Shown here piece after piece: positions 17,342 to 25,446 of a stretch of 49,304 bases of DNA. The stretch comes from Verrucomicrobiota bacterium (GTDB taxonomy: Bacteria > Verrucomicrobiota > Verrucomicrobiia > Verrucomicrobiales > DEV007): positions 1 through 49,304 of the forward strand of contig JAGWVU010000036.1 of NCBI GenBank assembly GCA_018970725.1. Direction: 5' to 3'. Made by a program: the position numbers and the translations under genes. The notes beneath the pieces are model-generated. The model worked only from the letters and a program-made list of their open reading frames with translations, searched no databases and was not told the origin of the DNA. Positions within the stretch are counted from its first letter, which is position 1; the number at the start of each line of letters is the position of its first letter.

Positions 17342-17815
17342 TCACTGCAATTTCTCGCGGACCGAGACGGCGGTCAGGTCCGAGGGATGCCCGGCCCAGC
17401 GCACCTTGCCGGTCCGGTCCACCAAGAGCGCGTAGGGAATGCTGGGAACCTTGAAATAACGCGCCAGACGGTTCCCCCGGTCCAGCGCCAAGGTGTATTC
17501 CATGGAAACGCCGCGACGGAACTCCTCCACAACGGGCAACTCCTCTTCCGTGACCCCGATGATCGGGATGCCCAGATCGGCAATGCCCCGCTTCAAGCGG
17601 TTGAGGTGCGGGATGCTGTCGCGGCAGGGCGGACACCACGTGGCCCAAAACTCGATGACAGCGGGAACCCCCGGCGTGTAGGGCTCCCCCGGCGGCAGAT
17701 ACTCCACCACCATCGGCGGCAAACGCTTCCCCACGGGATTCCCGGCGAAGGGCGAGATCGTCCAAAGCCAATAGGCAATCGCCAAAAAAATCAATCCCTT
17801 TAAGACTCTGGTCAT
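17342..17815 (-). CDS. TlpA/ResA-like membrane-anchored thioredoxin
   Basis: This 157-residue protein has an uncleaved N-terminal helix (VLKGLIFLAIAYWLW), then a thioredoxin fold with active site FWATWCPPCRDS and the cis-Pro segment VPSIPYALLVDRTGKV. The WCPPC pair and topology place it with periplasmic thiol-disulphide reductants such as TlpA/ResA used in cytochrome c maturation; the DUF1549 protein in this window carries CxxCH haem motifs. Its start overlaps the cysS stop (ATGA at 17812-17815), so it is translationally coupled to cysS. Confidence 0.85.
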   Translation of the reverse strand: MTRVLKGLIFLAIAYWLWTISPFAGNPVGKRLPPMVVEYLPPGEPYTPGVPAVIEFWATWCPPCRDSIPHLNRLKRGIADLGIPIIGVTEEELPVVEEFRRGVSMEYTLALDRGNRLARYFKVPSIPYALLVDRTGKVRWAGHPSDLTAVSVREKLQ

Positions 17816-19272
17816 CGGCCGCTTTCCTGGTTCGGGGACAAAGGAAGGATTTCAAAACCCTCTTTGCCATCCTTGATTTGCCATCCCTGCGCGGCCAACT
17901 CAAGCCTCAAAGCGTCGGCCCGGGCCCAATCGCGCGAAAGTTTGGCCTCCCAGCGCCTTTGCGCAAGATCCCGGATCGCCTCCGGGACGGGGGCGGCGGT
18001 TTGTTCCTCCGGCAGAACCAATCCCAACGCCGCCAGCATGAAATGCAAACCGCGGAAACCGGCCAGCGGCTCCGCATCCTCCAAATCGCGCAACGCTGTG
18101 AAGATTTGTCCCAGCGCCTCCGGCGTGTTCATGTCGTCCAACAAGGCTTGCCAAGCCGGGGCGAAGACGCCCGGATCCGTTCCTCCAAGAAATTCCCCGT
18201 AGGTCGGCACCGGCGGATTCCCGGCCCTCTCGGCGAGACGCCGCGCGGCTTTGGCGAGCCGCTCCATGGCCTGGCGGGCGGAGGTCAGGGAGGGAAACGT
18301 CTCCTCGCCCGATTTATCGCGCGAGACGAAATTGAGTGGTTGCCGGTAGTGGGAACTGACCAGTGCGTAGCGCAGTTCCGCCGGGGTAAAGCCCCGTTCG
18401 GCCAGATCCGAAAGGGTGTAAAAGTTCCCCTGGCTTTTGCTCATCTTGCCGCCGTTCACCATGAGGTGGGTGATGTGGAACCAGTGGCGGCACATCTCCC
18501 GGTCGGTCGCGGCCTCGCTCTGCGCGATTTCATTCTCATGGTGCGGGAAGCAGAGGTCCACCCCGCCGGAATGAAGGTCGAAGCCCTCGCCGAGATACTC
18601 GTGGCTCATCGCGGAACATTCCAGATGCCAGCCGGGCCGCCCCTCGCCCCACGGACTGGGCCAGAAATTCCCGCCGTCCTCCGGCTTGCGCGCCTTCCAG
18701 AGGGCGAAGTCGGCCAACGCATCCTTCTGGTATTCGTCGGCGTCATTGGCCGAGGCCCCGAGGACGATCTCGCGCTCATCGAGATGGGAGAGCTTGCCAT
18801 AACGCGGAAACGAAGAAACCCGAAAGTAGACGGAGCCGTCCCCGCCCTGGTAGGCATGACCTCCATCCATCAATTTGCCAATCATCCCGATCTGGTGCGG
18901 GATATGATCGACCGCCCCGGGTTCGACATGGGGTGGCAACAGGTTGAGCCTCCGGCAGTCCTCCTGGAAACGATCCCTCCAAAAGGCGGTGAACTCCCGC
19001 AGCTCCCTTCCCTGCGCCCGGGAATCCCGGATGGTCTTGTCGTCCACGTCGGTGATGTTGCGGACATGCCGGGTCGGCACTCCGGACAGCTCCACGACCC
19101 GCCGGAAGACATCCTGGAGCACGAAGGTGCGGAAGTTCCCGATGTGCGCCGGGCCGTAAACCGTGGGGCCGCAACAGTAAAACCGCAGGGTTTTCCCGTC
19201 CGCGGGCACCACCTCCAGGTTTTGGCGGCGCAGCGTGTCGTAAAGCCGGAGGGGCGTTCCTTGGGTGGTCAT
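17812..19272 (-). CDS. cysS: Cysteinyl-tRNA synthetase
   Basis: This 486-residue class I synthetase charges tRNA-Cys. It has the zinc/active-site segment CCGPTVYGPAHIGNFRT (HIGN is the HIGH variant), TDVDDKTI, the zinc-ligand region GWHLECSAM and HSGGVDLCFPHHENEIAQ, and KMSKSQGN. Length and order are normal for bacterial CysS. It is followed by the overlapping thioredoxin gene and preceded 15 bp upstream by the rfbA stop, so tadA-rfbA-cysS-trx is a plausible transcription unit. Confidence 0.96.
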   Translation of the reverse strand: MTTQGTPLRLYDTLRRQNLEVVPADGKTLRFYCCGPTVYGPAHIGNFRTFVLQDVFRRVVELSGVPTRHVRNITDVDDKTIRDSRAQGRELREFTAFWRDRFQEDCRRLNLLPPHVEPGAVDHIPHQIGMIGKLMDGGHAYQGGDGSVYFRVSSFPRYGKLSHLDEREIVLGASANDADEYQKDALADFALWKARKPEDGGNFWPSPWGEGRPGWHLECSAMSHEYLGEGFDLHSGGVDLCFPHHENEIAQSEAATDREMCRHWFHITHLMVNGGKMSKSQGNFYTLSDLAERGFTPAELRYALVSSHYRQPLNFVSRDKSGEETFPSLTSARQAMERLAKAARRLAERAGNPPVPTYGEFLGGTDPGVFAPAWQALLDDMNTPEALGQIFTALRDLEDAEPLAGFRGLHFMLAALGLVLPEEQTAAPVPEAIRDLAQRRWEAKLSRDWARADALRLELAAQGWQIKDGKEGFEILPLSPNQESGR

Positions 19273-19287
19273 GATCGGAGCAATGCT

Positions 19288-20181
19288 TCAGCCGGGAAAT
19301 GAGGAAACGACGGGCTCATCCAACACCATCCGCAGGTAGGCCCGGTAGTCGGGGCTCTTGATTCCGTGGATGATCCGTTCCAGACCGGACCGATCGATGA
19401 AACCCATGTTGTACGCGATCTCCTCCAGACAGGCGACCTTGAGATTCTGCTGGTTTTCGATGGTGGCCATGTAATTGCTCGCCTCCAGCATGCTGGCGGG
19501 GGTTCCGGTATCGAGCCACGCGATGCCCCGCCCGAGCAATTCCACCTTGAGCCGCCCCTCCCTGAGGTAGGAGACATTGAGGTCGGTGATCTCCAGTTCG
19601 CCCCGGGCGGAGGGCAACAAGCGCTTGGTCAACGCGACGACCTCCCCGTCGTAAACATACAATCCGGGCACCGCGTAATGGCTCTTCGGCCGGACCGGTT
19701 TTTCCTCGATGCTGATGACGGTCCCGTCCGTGCCGAATTCGACGACCCCGAAGCGTTCGGGATCGCGAACGTGGTAGCCGAAGACACAGGCCCCTTCCTC
19801 CATCGCGAGGGCCCGGCGGAAGAAATCGAGTTTCCCGTAGAAAATGTTGTCGCCGAGAATCAACACCGCCCCGGCCCCGCCAAGAAAATCTTCCGCCAGA
19901 AGAAAGGCCTGGGCGATTCCCTGGGGCGCGGGTTGGACCTGATAGCTGAGGCGGATGCCGAGGGCCGATCCATCCCCGAGAAGGGCCTCGAAATCCGGGG
20001 TGTCCTTGGGGGTCGAGATGATCAGGATATCGCGGATCCCGCCCAGCATCAGGGTGGACAGCGGGTAATAGATCATCGGCTTGTCGTAGATCGGGAGCAA
20101 CTGCTTGCAGGCCACCTCGGTGAGTGGGTAGAGCCGCGTCCCCGCCCCTCCGGCCAAAATGATCCCCTTGCGCTGCTTCAT
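19288..20181 (-). CDS. rfbA: Glucose-1-phosphate thymidylyltransferase
   Basis: This 297-residue enzyme makes dTDP-glucose from glucose-1-phosphate and dTTP, the first step of dTDP-rhamnose and other dTDP-sugars. It carries the nucleotidyltransferase signature [11 protein letters not shown], the [17 protein letters not shown] motif, ILGDNIFYG, and the [17 protein letters not shown] block, all characteristic of RmlA/RfbA. Start MKQRKGI is preferred over an upstream ATG at 20217. The other dTDP-rhamnose genes (rfbBCD) are not in this window, so it is isolated from its pathway. Confidence 0.95.
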   Translation of the reverse strand: MKQRKGIILAGGAGTRLYPLTEVACKQLLPIYDKPMIYYPLSTLMLGGIRDILIISTPKDTPDFEALLGDGSALGIRLSYQVQPAPQGIAQAFLLAEDFLGGAGAVLILGDNIFYGKLDFFRRALAMEEGACVFGYHVRDPERFGVVEFGTDGTVISIEEKPVRPKSHYAVPGLYVYDGEVVALTKRLLPSARGELEITDLNVSYLREGRLKVELLGRGIAWLDTGTPASMLEASNYMATIENQQNLKVACLEEIAYNMGFIDRSGLERIIHGIKSPDYRAYLRMVLDEPVVSSFPG

Positions 20182-20229
20182 TCCCGAAGCTTTCGACGAA
20201 ATCACCGGACCATGCAACCTTTGAGTCTG

Positions 20230-20781
20230 TCAGGCGCCGGGCGGCTTGCGGGGCCGGTCCTTGTTCTGGCGGGCCCCGGCGAAAAACTCGCGCAGGAGCG
20301 CGGCGCATTCCTCCTCTCGGACGGCGGGCGTGATTTCACTGCGGTGGTTCAAGGTGGGTTGCTGGAGAAGGTTGACGAGGCTCCCCGCCGCCCCGTCCTT
20401 GGGGGAGCGGCACCCAAAGATGACCCGGCGGATCCGGCAGTGGTAAATGGCCCCGGCGCACATCGGGCAAGGCTCCTTGGTGACGTAGAGATCGCAGTCG
20501 TTGAGCCGCCAGTCTCCATGACTCGCCTGGGCGCTGGAGAGGGCCAGCATCTCGGCGTGGGCCGTCGCGTCCTTCAGCAATTCGACCTGATTGAACCCCC
20601 GCGCGAGCACGCGCCCGGCCCGCACGATCACCGCGCCCACCGGCACCTCCCCGCCCGCGGCCGCCTTCCGCGCCTGGCGCAAGGCTTCGGCCATGAACTC
20701 CTCGTCGCGTGAGGTTGCGGAATCGGAGTCAGAGGAGATGGGAAGTTGCACGACGGTTGGCTCGCAGATACTCGTGCCCAT
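20230..20781 (-). CDS. tadA: tRNA-specific adenosine deaminase
   Basis: This zinc-dependent deaminase converts A34 to inosine in tRNA-Arg(ACG). It contains the HAE motif (ATAHAEML) and PCPMCAGAIYHCRI with the two zinc cysteines, plus the EVPVGAVIV strand. From the ATG at 20781 it has 183 residues, with about 25 more at the N-terminus than usual; GTG at 20751 or ATG at 20694 are alternatives. If 20781 is used, its start codon overlaps the rpe start on the other strand by two bases, which leaves no leader and makes a later start attractive. Confidence 0.9.
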   Translation of the reverse strand: MGTSICEPTVVQLPISSDSDSATSRDEEFMAEALRQARKAAAGGEVPVGAVIVRAGRVLARGFNQVELLKDATAHAEMLALSSAQASHGDWRLNDCDLYVTKEPCPMCAGAIYHCRIRRVIFGCRSPKDGAAGSLVNLLQQPTLNHRSEITPAVREEECAALLREFFAGARQNKDRPRKPPGA

Positions 20782-21451
20782 GATCGATTTCAACCGGCGA
20801 ATCATCGCCCCCAGCATTCTCGCGGCCGACTGGTCCCGGCTCGCCGAAGAGGTGCGGAGAGCGGAAACTTCCGGCGCCGACTGGCTTCACCTCGATGTCA
20901 TGGACGGTCACTTCGTGGACAACATCTCCTTCGGCCCCTCCTTCGTGGCCCAGATCCGCCCCCACACCCGGCTCCCCCTCGACGTCCACCTCATGCTGGC
21001 CCGCCCGGATCACTACGTGCCGCGCTTCGTGGAAGCCGGGGCCGACCACATCACCGTGCACGTCGAAGCCGCCGCCGACCCGGCCGCCACCTTGCAGACG
21101 ATCCGCGGGGCGGGTTGCCACGCCGGTCTCGCCCTCAGCCCGGACACGGCGTTCGACAAGGTCATTCCCTACCTCGGTCTGATCGATATCCTGCTGGTCA
21201 TGACGGTCCGGCCCGGGTTCGGCGGCCAGGCGTTCATGGCGCGGGAAACGATGCCACACGTGGCCAGGGCGCATCAAATCCGCAGGGATCTGGGGCTCGC
21301 CTTCCACATCGAGGTGGACGGGGGGATCGATGCCACCACCGTCCACGTCGCCGCCAGCCATGGGGCCAATGTCATGGTGGCCGGCACTTCCCTGTTCGGC
21401 GCGGCGGACATGGGGGAAGCGATTGCCTCCCAGCGCCGATCGCAGATCTGA
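20780..21451 (+). CDS. rpe: Ribulose-phosphate 3-epimerase
   Basis: This 223-residue TIM-barrel enzyme interconverts ribulose-5-phosphate and xylulose-5-phosphate in the pentose phosphate pathway. Motifs are IIAPSILAADWSRL, LHLDVMDGHFVDNISFGP (metal-binding Asp and His), DVHLML, VMTVRPGFGGQ and IEVDGGID. Length is normal. The first Met fits the family, and its ATG lies in the same CATG as the proposed tadA start. It heads a run of plus-strand genes. Confidence 0.95.
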   Translation: MIDFNRRIIAPSILAADWSRLAEEVRRAETSGADWLHLDVMDGHFVDNISFGPSFVAQIRPHTRLPLDVHLMLARPDHYVPRFVEAGADHITVHVEAAADPAATLQTIRGAGCHAGLALSPDTAFDKVIPYLGLIDILLVMTVRPGFGGQAFMARETMPHVARAHQIRRDLGLAFHIEVDGGIDATTVHVAASHGANVMVAGTSLFGAADMGEAIASQRRSQI

Positions 21452-21656
21452 AGGGACCATGGCCCCGTTGATTTCCAAGTTGCATGAACCCGGTTTTACC
21501 GTATGCTCTCCCTCCCGGTTGAACCGGCGGCCCGCGTTGTTTTCCCGGCAGATCCCCTCCTCCCCGTTTTTCCTCCCGACGACCCCGATGACGCAGCCGA
21601 AGATCATTCCGTTTCCCTCCGCCCGGCCAACGGGTGGTGCCGTTGATCGCCCCGCC

Positions 21657-21869
21657 ATGAAAAGTGACCTGCTCGAACAAGCCTCCCACGTCGTCCCGGA
21701 CATCCCCGTCCTGATTAACATGGTCTCCCAGCGCGTCCGCCAATTGAACAACGGTCGGCCACCGCTCGTCAGGATCAACCAGCGCGTCGGCCAGGCGGAC
21801 ATCGCCCTAATGGAGATCATCCAAGGCAAGATCGTCCTCGTGGAAGGCAGCGCCGAAGAACGGTTCTGA
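21657..21869 (+). CDS. rpoZ: RNA polymerase omega subunit
   Basis: This small protein has the omega pattern: an N-terminal helix MKSDLLEQASHVV, then VLINMVSQRVRQLNNGRPPLVR, and ADIALMEIIQGKIVLVE, matching the conserved helix around VxxRARQL...AxxEIxxGKI. Omega assists assembly of the beta-prime subunit. The 70-residue form from 21657 is reported; an in-frame ATG at 21588 would add 23 Pro/Arg-rich residues. Neither start has a Shine-Dalgarno sequence. Its position just before smpB (34 bp gap) puts two expression housekeeping genes together. Confidence 0.8.
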   Translation: MKSDLLEQASHVVPDIPVLINMVSQRVRQLNNGRPPLVRINQRVGQADIALMEIIQGKIVLVEGSAEERF

Positions 21870-21903
21870 GCCGACGGCCGGTGCGGCTTGGGCCCCGCGA
21901 CCC

Positions 21904-22365
21904 ATGACCAAACAAGCCGACATCGCCACCAACAAGAAGGCCCGGCACGATTTCGAAATCGTGGAGACCTACGAGGCCGGGCTGGTCCTTCGTGGCACCG
22001 AGGTCAAGTCCGTCCGTGCCGGTCACATCAATATCCGGGACTCGTTCGCCCGGGTGGAGAAAGGGGAGGTCCTCCTCCACGGCTGCGACATCCAGCCTTA
22101 CCAGAACGCCAGTTTCGTCCAACACGAGGCCAAGCGCCCGCGGAAACTGCTCCTCCATCGCAAGGAGATCCTCAAACTGGCCTCGTTGACTCACGAGAAA
22201 GGGTTCACTCTGGTCGCCCTCCGCGCTTACTGGAGCGGTCGACGGGTCAAGATGGAGATCGGCGTGGCCCGCGGCAAAGCCAAGGGAGACCGGCGCGAGG
22301 ATCTCAAGAAACGGGTCGAAACCCGGGAAGCGGAGCGGGCGGTGGCGAATTTCAACCGGCGTTGA
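21904..22365 (+). CDS. smpB: SsrA-binding protein
   Basis: This 153-residue OB-fold partner of tmRNA in trans-translation has the hallmarks NKKARHDFEIVETYEAGLVL, LRGTEVKSVRAG, a GCDIQPY..AS strand region, RKLLLHRKEI, and the basic C-terminal tail (GKAKGDRREDLKKR) that enters the ribosomal decoding site. Length is normal. I found no tmRNA gene in the window. Confidence 0.97.
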   Translation: MTKQADIATNKKARHDFEIVETYEAGLVLRGTEVKSVRAGHINIRDSFARVEKGEVLLHGCDIQPYQNASFVQHEAKRPRKLLLHRKEILKLASLTHEKGFTLVALRAYWSGRRVKMEIGVARGKAKGDRREDLKKRVETREAERAVANFNRR

Positions 22366-22531
22366 AGCGGCGTCACCGGGAATATATCTAAATAAACTTG
22401 TTTTTTAGATTTTCTGTAATTTTTGCTTGCGACATCTTCGAGACTGACGCTTATTTTACAGGGGTTATCCGGGACTTTTGCGTTTTCTATCGCCACCAGA
22501 CCGTCTAGGATTGCCCTTGTCACGCCACGCC
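22366..22531 (+). promoter_or_regulatory. AT-rich leader before the membrane channel gene
   Basis: This 166-bp interval contains the strongest AT-rich patch in the plus-strand gene run (22380-22460). TTGCGA at 22427-22432 is a -35 candidate, but the best -10-like box (TTATTT near 22451) sits 18 bp away and is a weak match. The base composition supports a promoter here; the exact boxes are not secure. No riboswitch fold or terminator with a T-tract is evident. Confidence 0.35.
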
Positions 22532-23692
22532 ATGGACCCCGTCAGTCAATTCCTGAACTACGTCGGCCAGCTCACCGAAAATCTTCCGGGGGCCCGGGCC
22601 GCCATGATCCTGCTCGGCGGCATCGTGGGGGCGATGCTGATCAAATTCCTCGTGCGCGCCCTGCTGCACCGGACAGGCCTCGATGAATGGATGGCGCGCC
22701 GGTTGGGGCTGGACGACGCGAACACGGAGCAGGCCATCAGCCAGTTTATTTTCCTCATTTTGTTGCTGGTGGTGGCGATCTCGGCGCTGAACGCGGCCGG
22801 TCTGGGCGAGGTCACGCTGCGTCTCCAGACCTTGACGGAGCCCGTGGTGCAAACCGTCCCGCGCCTCGTTCTGGCAGGAGCGTGGTGCTTCCTCACCTGG
22901 GTGCTGGCGACCCTCGCCAAAAAAATCGTGCAGGGGGTGCTCACCGCCTCCCGCTTGGATGAGCGCCTCGGTTTGGACGGGACCCAACCGCTCTCGCGGG
23001 CCATTCTGACGGTTTTGGTCTCCCTGATCTGGCTCATCCTTTTGCCCATCATCGTGAACAGCCTGGAGATCCCGGAAGTCTCCAGCGTCCTGAACCGTTT
23101 TATCACCCAGATCTGGGCCTCCCTCCCCGGACTGGTGTTCGGGACCCTCATCATCGCGTTCGGTGTCTTCGTGGCCAACATCGTGAGAAAGATGGTGACG
23201 GCGGTCCTCGAAGGGATCCGGATCGACCACCTCTCGCAAACCCTCGGTTACGAGGGCAAGGTTCCGGTCCTCGGCCTGAGTCTCTCGTCCGCTCTCGGCT
23301 GGGTGGCCATGATTTCCATCATCGTGACGATGACCGCCCAAGGATTGCAGGTGATGAATCTGGAGTTCGTCTCCGGGCTCGCCGTCCTGATCAGTAATTT
23401 CTGGGCCGCCACCCTCATCTTCCTCGTGGGTCTCGTCCTGGCTGACCTGGCCAGGCGCGCCATCGGTTCGCGCAACAGCCTGTTCGGCAACATCGCCAGA
23501 TACGTGGTCGTGTTCCTCTTCGGCGGCATGGCCCTGCAGCGCGCCGAGATCACCGCCCTCAGCAGCAACGTCGTGGAATACCTCATCACCGGGGCCATCG
23601 TGGCGGCGGTCATCGCCTTCGGGATCGGGGGGGCGATCGCCATCGGGCTCGGCGGACGCGACCGTGTAAAGCGTTATCTCGATTCCAAGTAG
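22532..23692 (+). CDS. Mechanosensitive-channel-like protein with conserved TM-helix repeats
   Basis: This 386-residue integral membrane protein has about seven or eight hydrophobic helices. Soluble loops carry the repeated ASRLDERLGLDGTQPLSRAI and GIRIDHLSQTLGYEGKVP type sequences, with a matching first copy LDEWMARRLGLDD. This loop-helix repeat is the Conserved TM helix (PF05552) pattern found in small-conductance mechanosensitive channel relatives such as CmpX. The canonical MscS beta domain is not visible. It ends GLGGRDRVKRYLDSK, a short basic cytoplasmic tail. It probably acts as a channel or envelope-stress membrane protein. The start MDPVSQ is preferred over an ATG at 22478. Confidence 0.78.
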   Translation: MDPVSQFLNYVGQLTENLPGARAAMILLGGIVGAMLIKFLVRALLHRTGLDEWMARRLGLDDANTEQAISQFIFLILLLVVAISALNAAGLGEVTLRLQTLTEPVVQTVPRLVLAGAWCFLTWVLATLAKKIVQGVLTASRLDERLGLDGTQPLSRAILTVLVSLIWLILLPIIVNSLEIPEVSSVLNRFITQIWASLPGLVFGTLIIAFGVFVANIVRKMVTAVLEGIRIDHLSQTLGYEGKVPVLGLSLSSALGWVAMISIIVTMTAQGLQVMNLEFVSGLAVLISNFWAATLIFLVGLVLADLARRAIGSRNSLFGNIARYVVVFLFGGMALQRAEITALSSNVVEYLITGAIVAAVIAFGIGGAIAIGLGGRDRVKRYLDSK

Positions 23693-23800
23693 CGCGTTGT
23701 TTCTGCTTTTCGCCCGGACCGCCCCATCTTATGCTGTAAGGACCGAGCCCCAGCCTCCCGCACTGATCGCCGTTTTCCCCTCTTCATCCCCCTTGACCCC

Positions 23801-24526
23801 ATGTCCCGGTTCACGCCCCTTCTCGCCCTGATCATCGCAATGGCATCCAGCAGTTGCGTCTCCAACGCCAAGGGTTCCCGCCACGCGGGAATCGGCAGCC
23901 CGTTCAACGTCTGGGGCCAGACGCCGGTGGCCTACAGCACCGGGATCTACCCCGGCAACTTCGGGGAAATGCTCGCGGATTCGGTCGATGGCAGCTACGG
24001 CTATCCCCAGGCCGCGAATTGGCCCTACACCGGGGTCTCCGGGCTCCCCGAACCGTCGCGTTTCCAGCAACCTTTGCCGACCTCCTACTACCCGGGCGAT
24101 TCCGGTCCCCGTTCCGGCGGCGGGGAGCGCCGCTTTTCCCGCACCGCCGGTTCCCGCTCCCTCACCCCCCGCAGCGAGGTTTTTCCCGCCCAACGCCACG
24201 CCCTCTCCCCGATCAATGAACCTTGGCGGCGTCGCATGACCACCACTCGCGGCGGCTCCGTCGCGGATCGCCTCGCCTCCGCTTCCACCGGGACCCGGCC
24301 CGAGCCCGAGCCGGAACCCGCGACCGACAGGACCTCCGCTCCCGCCCCGTCCGACACTTCCAAGCTCCCGTTTGCCCAGCCCGTCCCCGGTCGCTCCGGT
24401 TACGTGAAACTTTCCGCCCATCCCGATCTCCCGGAAATCGACGTGCGCGGCATCGCTCCGGGCACGCCTGTCGAGATCCCCAACCCGGGCCAATCGGGGC
24501 AAACCATCCAGTTCCGGGTCCCCTGA
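23801..24526 (+). CDS. Putative lipoprotein with C-terminal conserved motif
   Basis: This 241-residue protein has a lipoprotein signal peptide (LLALIIAMASSSC, the Cys at residue 19 being the likely lipidation site). The middle is Gly/Pro/Ser/Arg-rich and low complexity, including an alternating Pro-Glu run near residue 170. The final 50 residues (PVPGRSGYVKLSAH, then DVRGIAPGTPVEIPNPG and QIQFRVP-like end) resemble a motif I associate with other verrucomicrobial envelope proteins, of the form G-x-V-x-x-P then D-V-x-G-x-x-P-G-T. Function unknown. It ends 3 bp before the tyrA start codon. Confidence 0.6.
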   Translation: MSRFTPLLALIIAMASSSCVSNAKGSRHAGIGSPFNVWGQTPVAYSTGIYPGNFGEMLADSVDGSYGYPQAANWPYTGVSGLPEPSRFQQPLPTSYYPGDSGPRSGGGERRFSRTAGSRSLTPRSEVFPAQRHALSPINEPWRRRMTTTRGGSVADRLASASTGTRPEPEPEPATDRTSAPAPSDTSKLPFAQPVPGRSGYVKLSAHPDLPEIDVRGIAPGTPVEIPNPGQSGQTIQFRVP

Positions 24527-24529
24527 GCC

Positions 24530-25414
24530 TTGCGCCCCGTCTTGTCCGGACAATTCGCCAAGGTCGCCATTCTGGGTCCGGGATTGCTCGGAGGTTCCAT
24601 TGCGCTCGCCCTGAAACAGAGACCGGGGCCCGCACTCCGGCTCTGGACCCGCCGGGCCGAGACGCTCCCCCGGTTGCGCGACCGTGGTTTCTCCGCCGGG
24701 GAAATCACCAGCAGCCTGGCCGAGGCCGGCCGGGGGGCGGACCTCATCATCCTCTGTTCCCCGGTCGGGGCCATGCCCGGTCTGATCGCCGGGCTCGTGA
24801 GCGAACACGCGCTCGCCCCGGGGGCAATCGTCACGGACGTGGGCAGCGTGAAAGCCCGGGTGGTGAGCGAGCTGACCCCCATGGTGGCAGCCGCGGGGGC
24901 GGTCTTCATCGGTTCCCATCCAATGGCCGGTTCGGAGCAGGGGGGCATCGCGCACGCCCGGCCGGATCTTTTTGAGAGAGCCACCTGTCTCCTCACGCCC
25001 CTGCTGGAGACTCCTTCGGCAGCGCTGGAAAGGCTGGAAGCCTTTTGGCGGGAGCTTGGCCTGCAAGTGCGGCGCCTTGCCCCGGGAACCCATGACGAAG
25101 CCCTCGCCCGGGTCAGCCATTTGCCCCACGCGGTGGCGGCGGCCCTGACCCTCGCCGCGCTCGGTCCCCGCCCGGAGGATGGCGCCCTTTGCGGCAACGG
25201 CCTCCGGGACACCACCCGCATCGCCAAGGGAGGAACCGCGATGTGGAGCGAGATTCTTCTGGAGAACCGGGACGCCCTCCTCGGCCCGTTGCGGAATCTC
25301 AACGGCATTCTGGGTGATTTACTTGTCTTTTTGGAGAATCGGGACCAAGAAGGACTCGCCGGATTCCTCCGTGAGGCGCGGGAGTTGCGCGAGCAACTGG
25401 ATCGCCCCCTGTGA
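24530..25414 (+). CDS. tyrA: Prephenate dehydrogenase
   Basis: This 294-residue NAD(P)-dependent enzyme of tyrosine synthesis has the Rossmann motif ILGPGLLGGSIALAL, the conserved GSVKARVV and GSHPMAGSEQGG active-site stretch, VSHLPHAVAAAL and DTTRIAKGG. No in-frame ATG precedes the Rossmann motif, so a TTG start (24530 or 24542) is inferred. It is followed directly by aroA, so these two aromatic pathway genes are co-transcribed, and the tyrA stop overlaps an in-frame GTG of the aroA frame (GTGA at 25411-25414). Confidence 0.9.
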   Translation: MRPVLSGQFAKVAILGPGLLGGSIALALKQRPGPALRLWTRRAETLPRLRDRGFSAGEITSSLAEAGRGADLIILCSPVGAMPGLIAGLVSEHALAPGAIVTDVGSVKARVVSELTPMVAAAGAVFIGSHPMAGSEQGGIAHARPDLFERATCLLTPLLETPSAALERLEAFWRELGLQVRRLAPGTHDEALARVSHLPHAVAAALTLAALGPRPEDGALCGNGLRDTTRIAKGGTAMWSEILLENRDALLGPLRNLNGILGDLLVFLENRDQEGLAGFLREARELREQLDRPL

Positions 25415-25446
25415 GGCCGGCTCAAAACGCTCCGCTTCTCCGCAGC

